Positions 1-8,706 of a stretch of 33,064 bases of DNA are shown here, one piece after another. The stretch comes from Prolixibacteraceae bacterium (GTDB lineage Bacteria > Bacteroidota > Bacteroidia > Bacteroidales > Prolixibacteraceae): assembly GCA_016938055.1 (NCBI GenBank), contig JAFGVJ010000190.1, forward strand, positions 1 through 33,064, read 5' to 3'. The notes under the pieces are model-generated. The model was given only the letters and a program-made list of their open reading frames with translations, was not told where the DNA came from and searched no databases. The translations under genes were made by a program, and so were the position numbers. Position 1 is the stretch's first letter. Each line of letters opens with the position of its first letter.

Positions 1-126
1 CATCCGCTTGCACCACTCTACCGTGTTGATAAAGTGATGGATCTCACGCGCTCGCTTCATTCCGTTTCCATGGAAAAACTCCTCGAAATTGAGAAACTCA
101 TCCAAAACGAAATCGATAAAAAATAA
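1..126 (+). CDS. C-terminal end of an unidentified protein (partial)
   Basis: An open frame enters from the left edge and ends at a TAA at 124-126, giving the last 41 residues of a protein whose start lies outside the window. The visible tail is charged and probably helical, with a Lys/Glu-rich end, and shows no domain signature I can name. The next ATG follows the stop with no gap, so the two genes are almost certainly co-transcribed and translationally coupled. I do not recognise the family and assign no function. Confidence 0.6.
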   Translation, partial: HPLAPLYRVDKVMDLTRSLHSVSMEKLLEIEKLIQNEIDKK

Positions 127-807
127 ATGCCCAAACCAGCAGAATACATCCGGGGTGATCAATACCTCTTCAACAATAAAGTGTTGGCCAATGACGAAGT
201 TGCCGAAGAAAAATTTCTGCTTCGCTTCGAAAAACAGTTCAACTTAAAAGCCGGACATGTGGTGGCCGTTGCTGTTGATCAAAGCCACGACCCTCGTATT
301 TACAGCGTTTGCAGCGGAGAGCAGGATCCCTACCTCCAAATTCTTTTCGATTTGAAAGAAGATGGCCTGCTCACCCCGCAATTAGCAAAACTAAAACCAG
401 GCGACTCATTTTACGTTTCTAAACCCTACGGTAGTTTTATGCCCGATGCCGCAACTCCCATGTGGTGGATAGCCACAGGCACAGGTATTGCCCCCTTTTA
501 CGCCATGATGCGTTCGGGCTTTAAGGCCGAAAGGCTTTTACACGGCTCCCGTTATGGTTCACATTTCTTTTTTGAAAGGGAATTCAAACAAGCATTCAAA
601 GAAAATTACCTTCGTTGCCAAAGCGGAGACGATGGCATTGGCGATTATTTCGGCCGCGTCACTTCCTATCTTGAAAACCAGGAGCAATTGCCAACCCACA
701 ATAAGTATTACCTTTGCGGCAGAGCGTTAATGGTAGTTGAAGTCAGGGATTTGCTCATTTCACGAGGGATTCCATATGGCAACATCGTCTCTGAAATCTT
801 TTTTTAG
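127..807 (+). CDS. Small ferredoxin-NADP+ reductase-like flavoprotein
   Basis: This 226-aa protein looks like a compact FNR-family oxidoreductase that moves electrons between NAD(P)H and a flavodoxin or ferredoxin in the cytoplasm. The first ~105 residues form the FAD-binding barrel, with the RxYS-type motif (R-I-Y-S at about 58-61) that contacts the flavin. The second half carries the nucleotide-binding motif GTGIAPF (about 117-123) and the YYLCGRALMV stretch typical of the NADP domain. It ends in a double aromatic (FF), as FNRs often end in an aromatic that stacks on the flavin. There is no signal peptide and no iron-sulfur cysteine cluster. It starts directly at the stop of the upstream gene. 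The electron partner and substrate cannot be told from this window. Confidence 0.8.
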   Translation: MPKPAEYIRGDQYLFNNKVLANDEVAEEKFLLRFEKQFNLKAGHVVAVAVDQSHDPRIYSVCSGEQDPYLQILFDLKEDGLLTPQLAKLKPGDSFYVSKPYGSFMPDAATPMWWIATGTGIAPFYAMMRSGFKAERLLHGSRYGSHFFFEREFKQAFKENYLRCQSGDDGIGDYFGRVTSYLENQEQLPTHNKYYLCGRALMVVEVRDLLISRGIPYGNIVSEIFF

Positions 808-881
808 AGTTGATGGTTGAAGGCCAATGGTTAATAGCCGATACTAAAACGCTAATAACTTTTACATGATCACGAAGAATT

Positions 882-2030
882 GTGAAACAAGAAATAAGCA
901 ATAAGGAACAAGGAATAAAGAATTTGTCCGACATCGAACATCGAGCAACCAATATCGAGCAACCAGTATCAAGTATTCAGCATACAGCCCGCGATAGCTA
1001 TCGGGGCAACAAACTTCCATTGTTTGGTAAAACGCTCGATGAACTTACTGCGTTGGTTTTGGAACTGGGCTTGCCCAAATTCACGGCCAAACAAATCACT
1101 GACTGGCTCTACAAAAAGGAAATCACCTCGATTGAAGAAATGACCAACCTCTCGAAGAAAGCACGCGAACTGCTTTCTGAAAAGTATGAGCTTGGTTTGG
1201 TCGCCCCCATCAAAGTGCAGGAAAGTTCCGATGGTACCCGAAAATATCTTTTTCCCACCGCCCACAACAAATACATCGAAACAGCCATGATTCCCGAACG
1301 GGAACGTAAAACCGTTTGTGTTTCGTCGCAGGTAGGCTGCAAAATGGGTTGTTTGTTCTGCATGACCGGGAAACAGGGATTTAACGGTCAGTTAACAGCC
1401 GGTGAGATTGTGAACCAGATTCGCATGATCGAAGAATATGGCTCGGTCACCAACATTGTGTACATGGGCATGGGTGAGCCCTTCGACAACCTCGATGAAG
1501 TGCTGAAAAGTACCGAAATATTGACCGCTGAATGGGGCTACGCCATGAGTCCGCGCAGGATAACCGTGTCATCCATCGGGATTGTTCCTGCCTTGAAACG
1601 TTTCCTGACTGAAAGCGATTGCAACCTGGCCATCAGCGTTCATACACCCTTTGATCTGGAACGCCAACAATTGATGCCGGTTCAGATGGCCTATCCGCTG
1701 CAAAAGGTGGTGGACGAGATCCGCTCCTTTGATTTCGATAAGCAGCGAAAACTCTCCTTTGAATACATCGTTTTTGGTGGATTGAACGATACATCTGAAC
1801 ATGTGAAGGAAATGGTCCGTCTCTTGAAGGGGATTCGAAGCCACATCAATTTAATCCGTTTCCATCCCATTCCCGGAACTCCTTTGCAACCGACCAACGA
1901 GGAACGATTGCAGGAATTCAAAGACGAACTGAATAACAAAGGCATTCTCACCACCATCAGGGCATCACGGGGACAGGATATTTATGCCGCCTGTGGATTG
2001 CTTAGCACCAAAGGATTACAGGAAACGTAA
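882..2030 (+). CDS. rlmN: 23S rRNA (adenine2503-C2)-methyltransferase RlmN
   Basis: RlmN is a radical-SAM enzyme that methylates C2 of A2503 in 23S rRNA and A37 in some tRNAs. The CxxxCxxC cluster motif is C153, C157 and C160 (G-C-K-M-G-C-L-F-C). The MGMGEP motif follows, and the C-terminal methyl-carrier cysteine lies in the ACG at about 371. The open frame begins with GTG at 882, but its first ~40 residues come from a repeat-like intergenic stretch (short tandem units rich in ATCGAGCAACCA). As I recall them, homologues start just before the L-P-L-x-G-x-T-L segment. The in-frame TTG at 1020 would give a 336-aa protein of normal family size. No ATG lies between the two, so the start is uncertain; 2028-2030 is the stop. 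Confidence 0.93.
   Translation: MKQEISNKEQGIKNLSDIEHRATNIEQPVSSIQHTARDSYRGNKLPLFGKTLDELTALVLELGLPKFTAKQITDWLYKKEITSIEEMTNLSKKARELLSEKYELGLVAPIKVQESSDGTRKYLFPTAHNKYIETAMIPERERKTVCVSSQVGCKMGCLFCMTGKQGFNGQLTAGEIVNQIRMIEEYGSVTNIVYMGMGEPFDNLDEVLKSTEILTAEWGYAMSPRRITVSSIGIVPALKRFLTESDCNLAISVHTPFDLERQQLMPVQMAYPLQKVVDEIRSFDFDKQRKLSFEYIVFGGLNDTSEHVKEMVRLLKGIRSHINLIRFHPIPGTPLQPTNEERLQEFKDELNNKGILTTIRASRGQDIYAACGLLSTKGLQET
938..1010. repeat. Intergenic repeat forming the 5' end of the rlmN frame
   Basis: The 12-mer ATCGAGCAACCA occurs at 940-951 and again at 954-965 (period 14), preceded by related ATCGAAC. A perfect palindrome CGATAGCTATCG lies at 992-1003, flanked by C-rich and G-rich arms. The translated text (I-E-H-R-A-T-N-I-E-Q-P) resembles the low-complexity 'NIEHRTSNIE' peptides that arise when Bacteroidota intergenic repeats are translated; that resemblance is from memory. 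Confidence 0.55.
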
Positions 2031-2115
2031 GCTGAATCTGACTCCCCTTGTTTTCAGCAACTATTCTTGAAAGCCTTGCTAATCAAAATGAAATACAGTT
2101 TTGCAGCTTGTATAG

Positions 2116-2134
2116 TTTCATCTCTCGGATGAAA
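2116..2134. other. Inverted repeat between rlmN and the PUL regulator
   Basis: TTTCATC (2116-2122) and GATGAAA (2128-2134) form a 7-bp perfect stem with a 5-nt loop, 86 nt after the rlmN stop and 82 nt before the regulator ATG. A TATTTTTA sequence follows at 2139-2146. It could be a weak rlmN terminator or an operator for the regulator gene. The right arm shares GGATGAAA with the susC control region. Confidence 0.4.
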
Positions 2135-2215
2135 TGATTATTTTTAGCCAAAAGCGAAACAGGCACTACATCAGTATGGCTGTTTCATTCAACAATTTCA
2201 TGCAAAATTTGATGT

Positions 2216-5146
2216 ATGCTAAGCAGTACCCGTTTGAAATTTCTGATCCCTAAGCTGCTCTTATGTCTGTTTCTTCAGATAGAGAGCATGGCTGTTGTTA
2301 AAGAAATAGGGGTGCCGGTGATTCAGAATTTTGAGCGCTCGTTTTACAATGCCGGGACTCAGAACTGGTCCATCGCACAAGGCAATAACGGGGTTTTGTA
2401 TTTTGGCAACAATCATGGTCTGTTGCGTTACGACGGACAATTTTGGCGAAATTTTCTTGTTCCCAACGGGTCGAATGTCAGGTCACTGCTTTATTCCGAG
2501 AAAGCCGGCGTATTGTATGCCGGTGCTTTCAACGAGTTGGGCTATTTTACCAATGACTCTTTGGGCGCCACCATGTATGTGTCGCTAAAGTCGCTAATTC
2601 CCAAAGAGTTCAATGAATTTGGCGATATCTGGAGGATTTTTGAAGGTCCCTGGGGCATCATCTTTCAAGCTTTTGAAGGCTTGTATATTTACAACGAAGG
2701 CAGCATTGAAGTAATTCCTCCGCGCAGCAGTTTTCACTTCTCGTATTATGTGAATGGTGTATTTTATGTTTTCGATCGTGAAAACGGTTTGATGGAATTC
2801 CGGAATGGTTTTCTGAAGAAAATCCCGGGGGGTGATTTCTTTCGCCATCTTGAGGTTTGGACCATGTTACCCTTGAGCGACGATGACCTGCTGATTGGTA
2901 CTGCCAAAGATGGTCTTTTCCATTACGATGGCATGAAGCTAAAACCCTGGAATACACCTGTAAACAATTTGTTAAAGGAACATCAGATTTATTCAAGCCT
3001 GGTGATCGATGATGAACATTACGCCTTTGGAACCATTCAGAATGGATTGATCATTTGTGACCGGCAGGGAAACCTGAAGCAATTGATCAACCGTGAAAAG
3101 GGGCTTCAAAACAATACCATTCTGAGCATGAGCCTCGATTTGGACGGGAATTTGTGGCTGGGGCTCGACAACGGGATTGATTATGTGGAATTGAATTCGC
3201 CCATCACCCTGTTACAGGATTTTTACCGTTTTGGAACAGGGTATACTTCCCTTACCCATGAAGGAAAATTGTATTTGGGAACCAACCAGGGACTTTTCTA
3301 TTGCTCACTCGATGAATTTAAAAAACCCAACCTCGATGCCGGAGATTTCGACATGGTCACCAATACTTCGGGACAGGTGTGGAGCCTGCAGCTTATTGAT
3401 GGTCAGTTGTATTGCGGACATAACAACGGAATTTTTTTGGTGAATGGTCAAACCGGCATTCAAATGAACGACATCCCCGGCGGATGGGCCCTTCATGAAA
3501 TCCCGGGCCGTAAAAATTATTACCTCGAAGGTACTTACAATGGTATTGAATTGAGTCAAATGGTGAATCAGCGGCTGGTGCACTTGCGCAACATTCGTGG
3601 AATCAACTATTCCTGTCAGGAAATGGCCTGTATGGATGATGGAGTCATTTGGGTAAGCCATGCCTTCAACGGGGTGGCCCAATACAGGCTCAACAACCAG
3701 CTCGACAGTGTTAAATTGGTGAAGCGCTATACCATGGATGATGGTTTACCAACTGCTTACATGAACAAAATCAAGTTGATGCGAAACGGCGACGTATTGC
3801 TCACTACTTCCGACGGAGTTTATCAGTTCAATCCCATGAACAATCAATTTTTTAAATCGGCCTACTACAACAACCTGTTTCACCAAAAGCCTGTAAACTA
3901 TATTCAGGAAGATCAGCGCGGAAATATCTGGTATGTATGTACCAATAACGAAGGCGGTGTTTTGCGTTATCTCGAAGATGGGACCTATTCCAACGTATCG
4001 TTTCCCTTTAGTAAGCTGAAAGGAAAATTCATCGGCAGCTTTTTCAACTTTAATGTAATCGACGATGAAAATGTGCTGATAGCACTCGAAAATGGTTTTG
4101 CGCATTACAATCCCAAAATGATCATTGATTATCGCAGGGGTTTCAACGCGGTGATCAACACTGTTTCGCTGCTTGGAACGGGTGAAGTATTGTACAACGG
4201 GGTTTGGTTTCAAAACGATTCGGCCAGGCAAACAAGCATTCCTCAAATTACCTACCGCGACAATTCCTTGCGTTTTACCTTTTCAGGTTTGTTTTTTGAG
4301 GGAAATAACGAAACCCAGTTCTCCTATTTTCTGGAAGGATTTGATAACTATTGGTCCGAATGGCAGCATGAATCCACCAAAGAATATACCAATCTTCCCG
4401 AAGGAGAATTTGTTTTTCGCATACGTTCCAAAAACAAGTACGGGGTAATGGCCTCACCTGCTCCATTCAGTTTTGAGGTTTTGCCTCCCTGGTACAAATC
4501 CATTCAGGCCATCATTGTGTATTTTATCGGCGCTATTTTCTTCATATGGTTCTGGATTTATTTGTTTCTGAAAAGGGTGGAACGAACCCGCTTGAAAGAA
4601 TTGGCCATTCAAAAGAAAACTTTTAAAGAGAAAGAAGAACAGCTCAGAACTGATGCCCTTGAGGCTGAAAGGGAAATTATTCGCCTGCGCAATGAAAAAC
4701 TCCGTGCCGAAATGATTCATAAGGATAAGGAGCTTGCCAATTCGGCCATGAACCTGGTACAGAAAAACAAGGAGCTGAATAAGATCAAGGTTGAGCTTAA
4801 AAAAATCCAGTCAGAATTGAAGGAAGAACTGGTGAAAAGCCGCATTGGCATGATCATTCGAAAAATTGACAAGGAAACCAGCAACGACGAGTCATGGTCG
4901 GTTTTTGAAACCAATTTTGAACAGGTTCACGAGGATTTTCTCAAGCGTATCAAGTCCTTGCATCCCAACATTACCCCCAAAGAGCTTAAGCTGACAGCTT
5001 ATTTACGGATGAACATTTCAAGCAAAGAAATTGCCACCCTGATGAACATTACCACGCGGGGCGTTGAAATTAGCCGCTACCGCTTACGTCGGAAATTTGA
5101 CCTCGACCGTTCGCAAAACCTGATTGATTACATCCTGTCGGTTTAA
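2216..5146 (+). CDS. Membrane-spanning propeller/Y_Y_Y sensor with LuxR-type HTH (PUL regulator)
   Basis: This 976-aa protein is built like the sensor half of a hybrid two-component system but has no histidine kinase or receiver domain. A signal or anchor segment (about 1-25) is followed by two-component-regulator propeller repeats to ~residue 640 and a Y_Y_Y domain (about 665-755, with the Y-x-L-E-G-F-D-x-Y-W-S-x-W core). One transmembrane helix lies at about 763-786, a charged coiled coil at about 790-870, and a C-terminal helix-turn-helix of LuxR/GerE type at about 912-976 (S-S-K-E-I-A-x-L-M-N-I recognition region). The layout implies that a glucan oligosaccharide binds in the periplasm and the signal passes straight to a DNA-binding domain held at the inner membrane. 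Its position 357 bp upstream of susC makes it the likely local activator. The ligand is inferred from context only. Confidence 0.85.
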   Translation: MLSSTRLKFLIPKLLLCLFLQIESMAVVKEIGVPVIQNFERSFYNAGTQNWSIAQGNNGVLYFGNNHGLLRYDGQFWRNFLVPNGSNVRSLLYSEKAGVLYAGAFNELGYFTNDSLGATMYVSLKSLIPKEFNEFGDIWRIFEGPWGIIFQAFEGLYIYNEGSIEVIPPRSSFHFSYYVNGVFYVFDRENGLMEFRNGFLKKIPGGDFFRHLEVWTMLPLSDDDLLIGTAKDGLFHYDGMKLKPWNTPVNNLLKEHQIYSSLVIDDEHYAFGTIQNGLIICDRQGNLKQLINREKGLQNNTILSMSLDLDGNLWLGLDNGIDYVELNSPITLLQDFYRFGTGYTSLTHEGKLYLGTNQGLFYCSLDEFKKPNLDAGDFDMVTNTSGQVWSLQLIDGQLYCGHNNGIFLVNGQTGIQMNDIPGGWALHEIPGRKNYYLEGTYNGIELSQMVNQRLVHLRNIRGINYSCQEMACMDDGVIWVSHAFNGVAQYRLNNQLDSVKLVKRYTMDDGLPTAYMNKIKLMRNGDVLLTTSDGVYQFNPMNNQFFKSAYYNNLFHQKPVNYIQEDQRGNIWYVCTNNEGGVLRYLEDGTYSNVSFPFSKLKGKFIGSFFNFNVIDDENVLIALENGFAHYNPKMIIDYRRGFNAVINTVSLLGTGEVLYNGVWFQNDSARQTSIPQITYRDNSLRFTFSGLFFEGNNETQFSYFLEGFDNYWSEWQHESTKEYTNLPEGEFVFRIRSKNKYGVMASPAPFSFEVLPPWYKSIQAIIVYFIGAIFFIWFWIYLFLKRVERTRLKELAIQKKTFKEKEEQLRTDALEAEREIIRLRNEKLRAEMIHKDKELANSAMNLVQKNKELNKIKVELKKIQSELKEELVKSRIGMIIRKIDKETSNDESWSVFETNFEQVHEDFLKRIKSLHPNITPKELKLTAYLRMNISSKEIATLMNITTRGVEISRYRLRRKFDLDRSQNLIDYILSV

Positions 5147-5231
5147 AACCACTGCCACTCTCGGAGTGAGATTCCTTTCTTAATTGAGAAATATTATTTT
5201 TTGTATTTGCCGTATTTGATTATTTTTTAAA

Positions 5232-5251
5232 ATCCATTTAATCAAATGGAT
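5232..5251. promoter_or_regulatory. Candidate operator: 8-bp inverted repeat upstream of the susC -7 element
   Basis: ATCCATTT (5232-5239) and AAATGGAT (5244-5251) are perfect reverse complements around the 4-nt spacer AATC. The site ends 15 bp before the TATTTTTG element, in the -33 zone. It is a good candidate binding site for a dimeric HTH activator such as the adjacent LuxR-type regulator. Binding is inferred; only the symmetry and position are seen. Confidence 0.5.
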
Positions 5252-5385
5252 GAAAAATATCTGATGTATTTTTGTAGTGTTAAAGAAAGTGAATTGCTGT
5301 GTTTTTGTAGGGCAGTTTAATTTGACTTTGAATCCCCTTTCCCTTTCCTTCGTTGATTGAATGCTGTTCTGCAGTTTTCAAAACC

Positions 5386-5425
5386 AGTTGAATGTTCTGT
5401 TAAAACACAACAGAGGCCATCAACT
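5386..5425 (+). other. Nested stem-loop in the susC leader
   Basis: An outer pair AGTTGA (5386-5391) / TCAACT (5420-5425) encloses an inner pair CTGTT (5397-5401) / AACAG (5409-5413). The structure lies 79 nt before the susC ATG. It could be a leader regulatory element or a small-RNA target, or chance. Confidence 0.3.
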
Positions 5426-5503
5426 GATCAACTTATCAAGAGTACTATTACTAAACCGATTGAAAGGCCAAGGCCAATCAGTCATAAATTAAACTAAAAT
5501 CGA

Positions 5504-8500
5504 ATGAAAAAAGGATTGCTTTTATTACTGTTGATGGTACTGTGGGGGATCACATATGCCCAACAGTACACTGTAACCGGTAAGGTGACCGCTGCTGAAG
5601 ATGGCAGTACCCTGCCGGGTGTTAGCATTTCTGTAAAAGGAACCACCACAGGGACCATCACCGATATTGATGGAGATTATACCCTAAGGCTCAACAACGA
5701 CAATGCCACGCTGGTATTTGCTTTTGTTGGAATGCGGACACAGGAAATTCCCCTGAACGGTCAAAGTGTAATCAATGTAACACTTGAAACCGATGTATTG
5801 GGTGTCGACGAAGTAGTGGTTGTTGGTTATGGCGTAACCAAGAAAAGTTTGGTAACCGGTTCGATTGCCAAAATTGGTGCCGACGATATCATGCAAGCCC
5901 GTTCGACCCGTGTTGAAAGTGCCCTGCAGGGAAAAACTTCGGGGGTACTGATTCAGCAAAGCTCCGGAGCTCCGGGAGCCGAACAAAACATCATCATCCG
6001 CGGGGTGGGTTCTGACAACTCCGTCAGACCAATTTATGTGATCGACGGGATGCGTACCGATGGTATCGACTGGCTCGATCCGGAAGATATTGAGTCCATC
6101 GAAATTCTGAAAGATGCCGCTTCGGCCGCCATCTACGGAACAGAAGGTGGCAACGGTGTTGTACTGATCACTACCAAAATGGGAAAAGGTGGCAAAACCA
6201 ATGTTTCTTTCAGTTCATCCTATGGAGTGCAAAGTGTGATTCCCGGTTTCCGTGTGATGAACACTCCTGAATACCTCAAGTATTACCGCACGGCCTACCT
6301 GAACGATAACCCGAAGAAAACCATCGATGATGCCATGGCCATCTACCCCGATACTGACGTTGATACCGATTGGCTGGGTGAGATCTTTACCAGTGCACCT
6401 ACCCAAAAACACAAAGTCAGCATCGATGGTGGTGATGAAAAAGCGAAATATTATTTTTCGGTATCCTACACCAACCAGGATGGAATCATTGGTGGCGGCG
6501 ATAAAAGTAATTTTACCCGTTATGCGACCAAATTGAACCTCGACAGCAAGACAACCGACTGGCTTACCGTAGGAGCCCGTTTCTCCTACACCCACAGCCG
6601 TAAAAAAGGAATCAGGCAAAACGACGTGTTTGGATCAGTCACCAACAATGCCGTGGTCCTTGACCCCACCACACCAGTTTATTACAGCGATATCAGCGGA
6701 TATAGTGACCTTGACCGCGCTAACATGGAAGCTGCCTGGGGTGATAAATGGTACCTGAACCCTACCCTGAACGATGGCAACGGCTATTTCGGGATTTCAC
6801 AAAAAGTATTGAACGAAACTCAAAACCCTGTTCACCAGTTGTACAACGACAACGATCAGGATGTGATCAACAAAATATTGGGTGGTGCCTATGCCGAAAT
6901 TGATTTGTTCAAAGGGCTGAAATTCCGTTCAAATTTCGACATTGACCTCTCTCACCAATACAACCGTAACTGGAGTGGCCGTCAGTATACCAACAGCATG
7001 AATGCTCCGGGTGTACGCAGCAGTGCCACCCAACAAATCAACATGTACTTTACCTGGCAATGGGAAGGCTATTTTACTTACAACCGTCAGTTTGGCGATC
7101 ATACTGTTAGTGCAGTCGCCGGTACTTCGGCCAAGGAATACAGTCATGAATACCTGGGCGGACGTGGTGAAGACCTCGTGAAAGAATCGGCCAATTACGG
7201 CTGGATCGATTACGGCCTTTACATCGATACCCTGAACAACACCTCGTGGGGTGGTTTGGGCGGATGGGAACGCATGGCTTCCCAGTTTGGCCGGATCAGC
7301 TGGTCGTACCAGGACAAATACATGCTCACTTCCAACTTCCGTCGCGACGGAAACTCCAAATTTGGCCCCGCCAACAAATTCGGGATGTTCCCATCGGTTT
7401 CAGCCGGTTGGGTCATTTCAAGGGAAGACTTTTTTGATGTAGCTGCTATTAACTTCATGAAAGTTCGCTATAGCTGGGGTAAAAACGGGATTGCTACCAG
7501 TTTGGGCTGGGATTGGCGTTACCTGCCCACCAGCTCATCGGGTTCTTATTTCTACATTGATGGAAACGATCAGTTGTTGCCCATTGTAGAACCAACCCGT
7601 TTGGTGAACCCTGAATATCAGTGGGAAAAAACCAGCCAAAGCGACTTTGGTCTCGACATGGGTTTCTTCGAAAATAAATTGACCCTTGCAGCCGATTACT
7701 ACGTGAAAAAATCGTCCGACTTCCTGTTTGAAGGTTCAGTGCCTGCGCTGGCCGGAAACGACCCGCCAACCGTGAATGCCGGAACCATTGTGAACAAAGG
7801 GGTGGAAATGGAATTGGGTTTCCATGAAAGCATTGGCGATCTGAAGATTCATGTGAAACTCACTGCTTCGCATAACAAGAGTAAGGTTGACCAGATTACC
7901 GAAAGCATCAGTTACATTACCGGTGGTAACGTTGGTACCTTTGGCGATTCGAAGCGTTTTGAAGTGGGTTACGAGCCCTGGTATTTCTATGGATACAAAA
8001 CCGATGGTTTATTCACTTCGCAAGAGGAATTGGATGCCCACATCAACCAGAATGGCAAACCTATACAGTTGAATGCCAATATTGGAGATGTAAGGTACAT
8101 GGACATAGCCGGTGGTGGCGATAGCCTTGACCAGCCCGATGGCTTCATCACCGATCTCGACAAAACCTACCTGGGTTCTCCTTATCCCAAAATTATTGGT
8201 GGTTTAAGCATCTCCATGGAATACAAAGGTTTCGATTTCAACCTTTCTTCCTATGGACAATATGGCAATAAAACTTTACTGGCTGTTTCGGTCCGCAACG
8301 ACTTGTCGAACACCAACAAGCCTGATTTTTACATTAACAATGCATGGATTTCGGAAGAAGAAAATGGCGGCATGCCACGTCCTTCGGTCCGCGACCGCAA
8401 CCAGAATTTCTCACGGGTGAATGACTTCCTCTTACAGGATGGATCCTTCCTCCGGATCAGCAACGTTACGCTGGGTTATACCTTACCTAAAACAATAACT

Positions 8501-8695
8501 TCGAAGGTTGGCATCGGTGCAGTTCGCGTCTATGTCGCTGTAGATAACCTTTATACATTCACCAATTACAGTGGTATGGAACCCGAAATTGGTGGCGATT
8601 ACTGGGGTTACCGTGGTCAGCAGTGGGCTGGCATCGACCGTGCAGTTTATCCAAAACCACGTACGGTATTGGGTGGTATTAATGTTAACTTTTAA
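5504..8695 (+). CDS. susC: SusC-like TonB-dependent outer-membrane glycan importer
   Basis: This 1063-aa protein is a SusC/RagA-family TonB-dependent transporter that imports glycan oligosaccharides across the outer membrane, powered by TonB-ExbBD. A signal peptide (cleavage near A-Q-Q at about 19-21) is followed by a carboxypeptidase-regulatory-like barrel extension (about 22-100, G-K-V-T through the T-L-E-T stretch). The VVVGYG motif and the plug follow (about 105-225, with I-R-G-V-G and Y-V-I-D-G-M motifs, then D-I-E-S-I-E-I-L-K-D-A). The rest is the beta-barrel, ending in an aromatic F as outer-membrane barrels do. Length is typical for the family. susD follows after 11 bp, so the two form the usual pair. 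No FecR/ECF sigma pair is seen, which fits control by the upstream one-component regulator. Substrate (beta-1,3-glucan) is inferred from the neighbouring enzymes. Confidence 0.96.
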   Translation: MKKGLLLLLLMVLWGITYAQQYTVTGKVTAAEDGSTLPGVSISVKGTTTGTITDIDGDYTLRLNNDNATLVFAFVGMRTQEIPLNGQSVINVTLETDVLGVDEVVVVGYGVTKKSLVTGSIAKIGADDIMQARSTRVESALQGKTSGVLIQQSSGAPGAEQNIIIRGVGSDNSVRPIYVIDGMRTDGIDWLDPEDIESIEILKDAASAAIYGTEGGNGVVLITTKMGKGGKTNVSFSSSYGVQSVIPGFRVMNTPEYLKYYRTAYLNDNPKKTIDDAMAIYPDTDVDTDWLGEIFTSAPTQKHKVSIDGGDEKAKYYFSVSYTNQDGIIGGGDKSNFTRYATKLNLDSKTTDWLTVGARFSYTHSRKKGIRQNDVFGSVTNNAVVLDPTTPVYYSDISGYSDLDRANMEAAWGDKWYLNPTLNDGNGYFGISQKVLNETQNPVHQLYNDNDQDVINKILGGAYAEIDLFKGLKFRSNFDIDLSHQYNRNWSGRQYTNSMNAPGVRSSATQQINMYFTWQWEGYFTYNRQFGDHTVSAVAGTSAKEYSHEYLGGRGEDLVKESANYGWIDYGLYIDTLNNTSWGGLGGWERMASQFGRISWSYQDKYMLTSNFRRDGNSKFGPANKFGMFPSVSAGWVISREDFFDVAAINFMKVRYSWGKNGIATSLGWDWRYLPTSSSGSYFYIDGNDQLLPIVEPTRLVNPEYQWEKTSQSDFGLDMGFFENKLTLAADYYVKKSSDFLFEGSVPALAGNDPPTVNAGTIVNKGVEMELGFHESIGDLKIHVKLTASHNKSKVDQITESISYITGGNVGTFGDSKRFEVGYEPWYFYGYKTDGLFTSQEELDAHINQNGKPIQLNANIGDVRYMDIAGGGDSLDQPDGFITDLDKTYLGSPYPKIIGGLSISMEYKGFDFNLSSYGQYGNKTLLAVSVRNDLSNTNKPDFYINNAWISEEENGGMPRPSVRDRNQNFSRVNDFLLQDGSFLRISNVTLGYTLPKTITSKVGIGAVRVYVAVDNLYTFTNYSGMEPEIGGDYWGYRGQQWAGIDRAVYPKPRTVLGGINVNF

Positions 8696-8706
8696 TTTGA
8701 AGAAGA

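Larger units (their letters stand above)
5147..5503 (+). promoter_or_regulatory. susC control region and leader (no gene)
   Basis: This 357-bp stretch has no convincing coding frame and holds the probable main PUL promoter. A -7 type element TATTTTTG (fits TAnnTTTG) sits at 5267-5274. No TTTG occurs at the usual -33 spacing; a perfect inverted repeat occupies that place (listed separately). If transcription starts near 5280, the mRNA leader is about 220 nt long. The leader contains a nested stem-loop at 5386-5425. The start context of susC is A-rich. Confidence 0.55.

Noticed and set aside
938-970. Short spaced repeats as a CRISPR remnant
   Set aside because: Two 12-nt units with a 2-nt gap do not give CRISPR-like repeat or spacer lengths, and no cas gene is present.
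2216-5146. Hybrid two-component system reading of the regulator
   Set aside because: No HisKA H-box, ATPase N/G boxes or receiver Asp region can be seen between the TM helix and the HTH; there is only a coiled coil.
5462-5480. GGCCAAGGCC in the susC leader as an operator
   Set aside because: GGCC is self-complementary and the flanking arms match only with a 3-nt bulge; too short to support a site.
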